This document shows, piece by piece, positions 63,036-64,000 of a stretch of DNA of 64,000 nt (its first letter is position 1; each line of letters starts with the position of its first letter). Source of the DNA: Streptococcus gordonii (GTDB taxonomy: Bacteria > Bacillota > Bacilli > Lactobacillales > Streptococcaceae). The position numbers were made by a program, and so were the translations under genes. Location: positions 514,152 through 578,151 of the forward strand of contig NZ_LQWV01000012.1 of NCBI RefSeq assembly GCF_001553855.1, read 5' to 3'. Under the pieces are notes generated by a model, which was given only the letters and a program-made list of their open reading frames with translations, was not told where the DNA came from and ran no database searches.

Positions 63036-64000
63036 ATGGAAACAACACAAACTTCCCAGTCGCTCTATCAGGCCCTGTGGAACTCAGCGGATGTTCTCCG
63101 CTCCAAGATGGATGCTAATGACTATAAGTCCTATCTCTTGGGTATGGTCTTTTACAAGTATCTATCAGATAAGATGCTCTTTTTCGTGGCGGAGACCATG
63201 GAGGAGGGGACAGATAGTCTTGAGACTGCCCTTGAGGTCTATCGCAACTACTATGAGGATGCGGATACCCATGAGGATCTTGTCTCTGTTATGAATGATG
63301 AGCTCAACTATATCATCAAGCCAGACTTGACCTTTACGGCTCTGGTAGCACGTGTCAATGAGGGAACTTTCCAGCTGGAAGATCTGGCTCAGGGTTTTCG
63401 AGATATCGAGCAGAGTGACGACCTCTATGAAAATCTCTTTGAGGATATCGATCTCTACTCTAAAAAGCTAGGAGCAACTCCTCAAAAGCAAAACCAGCTA
63501 GTAGCTGCCGTTATGAAAGAGCTAGCAGTACTGGAAGTGGCGGGGCACGCAGGAGATATGCTTGGTGATGCCTATGAGTATCTGATCGGTCAGTTTGCGA
63601 CCGACTCTGGAAAGAAAGCAGGAGAGTTCTATACTCCACAGCCTGTAGCCAAGCTCATGACCCAGATTGCCTTTTTAGGGCGTGAAGACGAGCAGGGTTT
63701 TACACTCTACGATGCTACCATGGGATCAGGCTCGCTCTTGCTCAATGCTAAGAAGTATTCTCATCAACCTCAAACCGTCCAATACTTTGGTCAGGAGCTC
63801 AATACTTCGACCTACAACCTGGCTCGGATGAACATGATACTCCACGGGGTTCCTGTTGAAAACCAGTTCTTGCACAATGCCGATACGCTGGACGAAGACT
63901 GGCCGACCCAGGAGCCGACCAACTTTGACGGTGTTCTCATGAACCCTCCATACTCAGCTAAGTGGTCCGCAAGCTCTGGTTTCCTCCAAGATCCTCGCTT
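63036..64000 (+). CDS. hsdM: Type I restriction enzyme methylation subunit (partial at window end)
   Basis: The frame from ATG 63036 stays open to the last base, giving 321 complete codons. A helical N-terminal HsdM domain (1-about 150; SYLLGMVFYKYLSDKM) is followed by the N6-adenine methyltransferase core: GEFYTPQPVAKLM, the SAM motif DATMGSGSLL (226-235) and the catalytic NPPY (303-306). The C-terminus is outside the window. The upstream AAAGAAA is a weak ribosome site. Sequence composition resembles hsdR rather than the AT-rich genes in between, consistent with hsdR and hsdM being the ancestral pair. Confidence 0.93.
   Translation, partial: METTQTSQSLYQALWNSADVLRSKMDANDYKSYLLGMVFYKYLSDKMLFFVAETMEEGTDSLETALEVYRNYYEDADTHEDLVSVMNDELNYIIKPDLTFTALVARVNEGTFQLEDLAQGFRDIEQSDDLYENLFEDIDLYSKKLGATPQKQNQLVAAVMKELAVLEVAGHAGDMLGDAYEYLIGQFATDSGKKAGEFYTPQPVAKLMTQIAFLGREDEQGFTLYDATMGSGSLLLNAKKYSHQPQTVQYFGQELNTSTYNLARMNMILHGVPVENQFLHNADTLDEDWPTQEPTNFDGVLMNPPYSAKWSASSGFLQDPR

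Noticed and set aside
59606..64000. Phase-variable invertible hsdS system
   Set aside because: Only one hsdS and no recombinase gene are present; no long inverted repeats were seen in the visible part.

Overview
The window is a chromosomal segment of a low-GC Firmicute, almost certainly an oral (viridans) Streptococcus of the mitis/sanguinis type. Evidence: the C-terminus of a glucan-binding glucosyltransferase at the left edge; an atypical RitR response regulator with Asn53 and Cys128; and a CcrZ-TrmB, RimP-NusA-YlxR-YlxQ-InfB-RbfA, MurC-GNAT-GNAT-MltG-GreA and TsaE-GNAT-LytR order that I associate with pneumococcus-like streptococci. Most genes carry streptococcal extended -10 promoters (TGnTATAAT).

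Layout. 1-2.8 kb: end of a glucosyltransferase, an MFS transporter and an Rgg-type regulator. 2.9-7.3 kb: YceD, a flotillin, gnd-ritR. 7.3-10.8 kb: a CcpA-controlled glucose-family PTS gene with an EEP-family hydrolase. 11.4-16.0 kb: nrdR-dnaB-dnaI-nitroreductase-der (replication and ribosome biogenesis). 16.3-25.3 kb: SNF2 helicase, an unknown disordered protein, murC, two GNATs, mltG, greA. 25.6-29.0 kb: yidC2 and acyP divergent from a TrmH-type methyltransferase, then HD and BI-1 proteins. 29.1-34.1 kb: ilvB-ilvN-ilvC-ilvA behind a CodY-box promoter. 34.3-39.7 kb: HAD phosphatase, DUF1361, purine permease, tsaE-GNAT-lytR. 39.7-43.8 kb: coiled-coil protein, HIT, EcsAB, ccrZ, trmB. 43.9-49.7 kb: the rimP-nusA-infB operon and rbfA. 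49.9-54.5 kb: Na/Pi symporter, nagA behind a dre-like operator, an aldo/keto reductase and a GNAT.

54.6-64.0 kb (right edge) is the accessory part: a type I restriction-modification locus whose hsdR, hsdS and hsdM are separated by AT-rich cargo. An AbiH-family gene and an unknown membrane-anchored coiled-coil gene lie between hsdR and hsdS. A two-gene Kiwa-like module (four-helix membrane protein plus KwaB-like protein) and a RecB/Cas4-like nuclease lie between hsdS and hsdM. hsdM runs off the window. All genes point the same way with short gaps or overlaps, so this looks like one composite anti-phage operon and is the most likely site of an undescribed system.

Other points worth attention: two apparently leaderless genes (TrmH-type and tsaE), a rimP start with no normal start codon after its Shine-Dalgarno, a hairpin between the Shine-Dalgarno and AUG of nusA, paired CodY boxes and a possible leader peptide before ilvB, and tandem operator-like repeats before the MFS promoter. 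All family calls are from reading the sequence; no searches were run.
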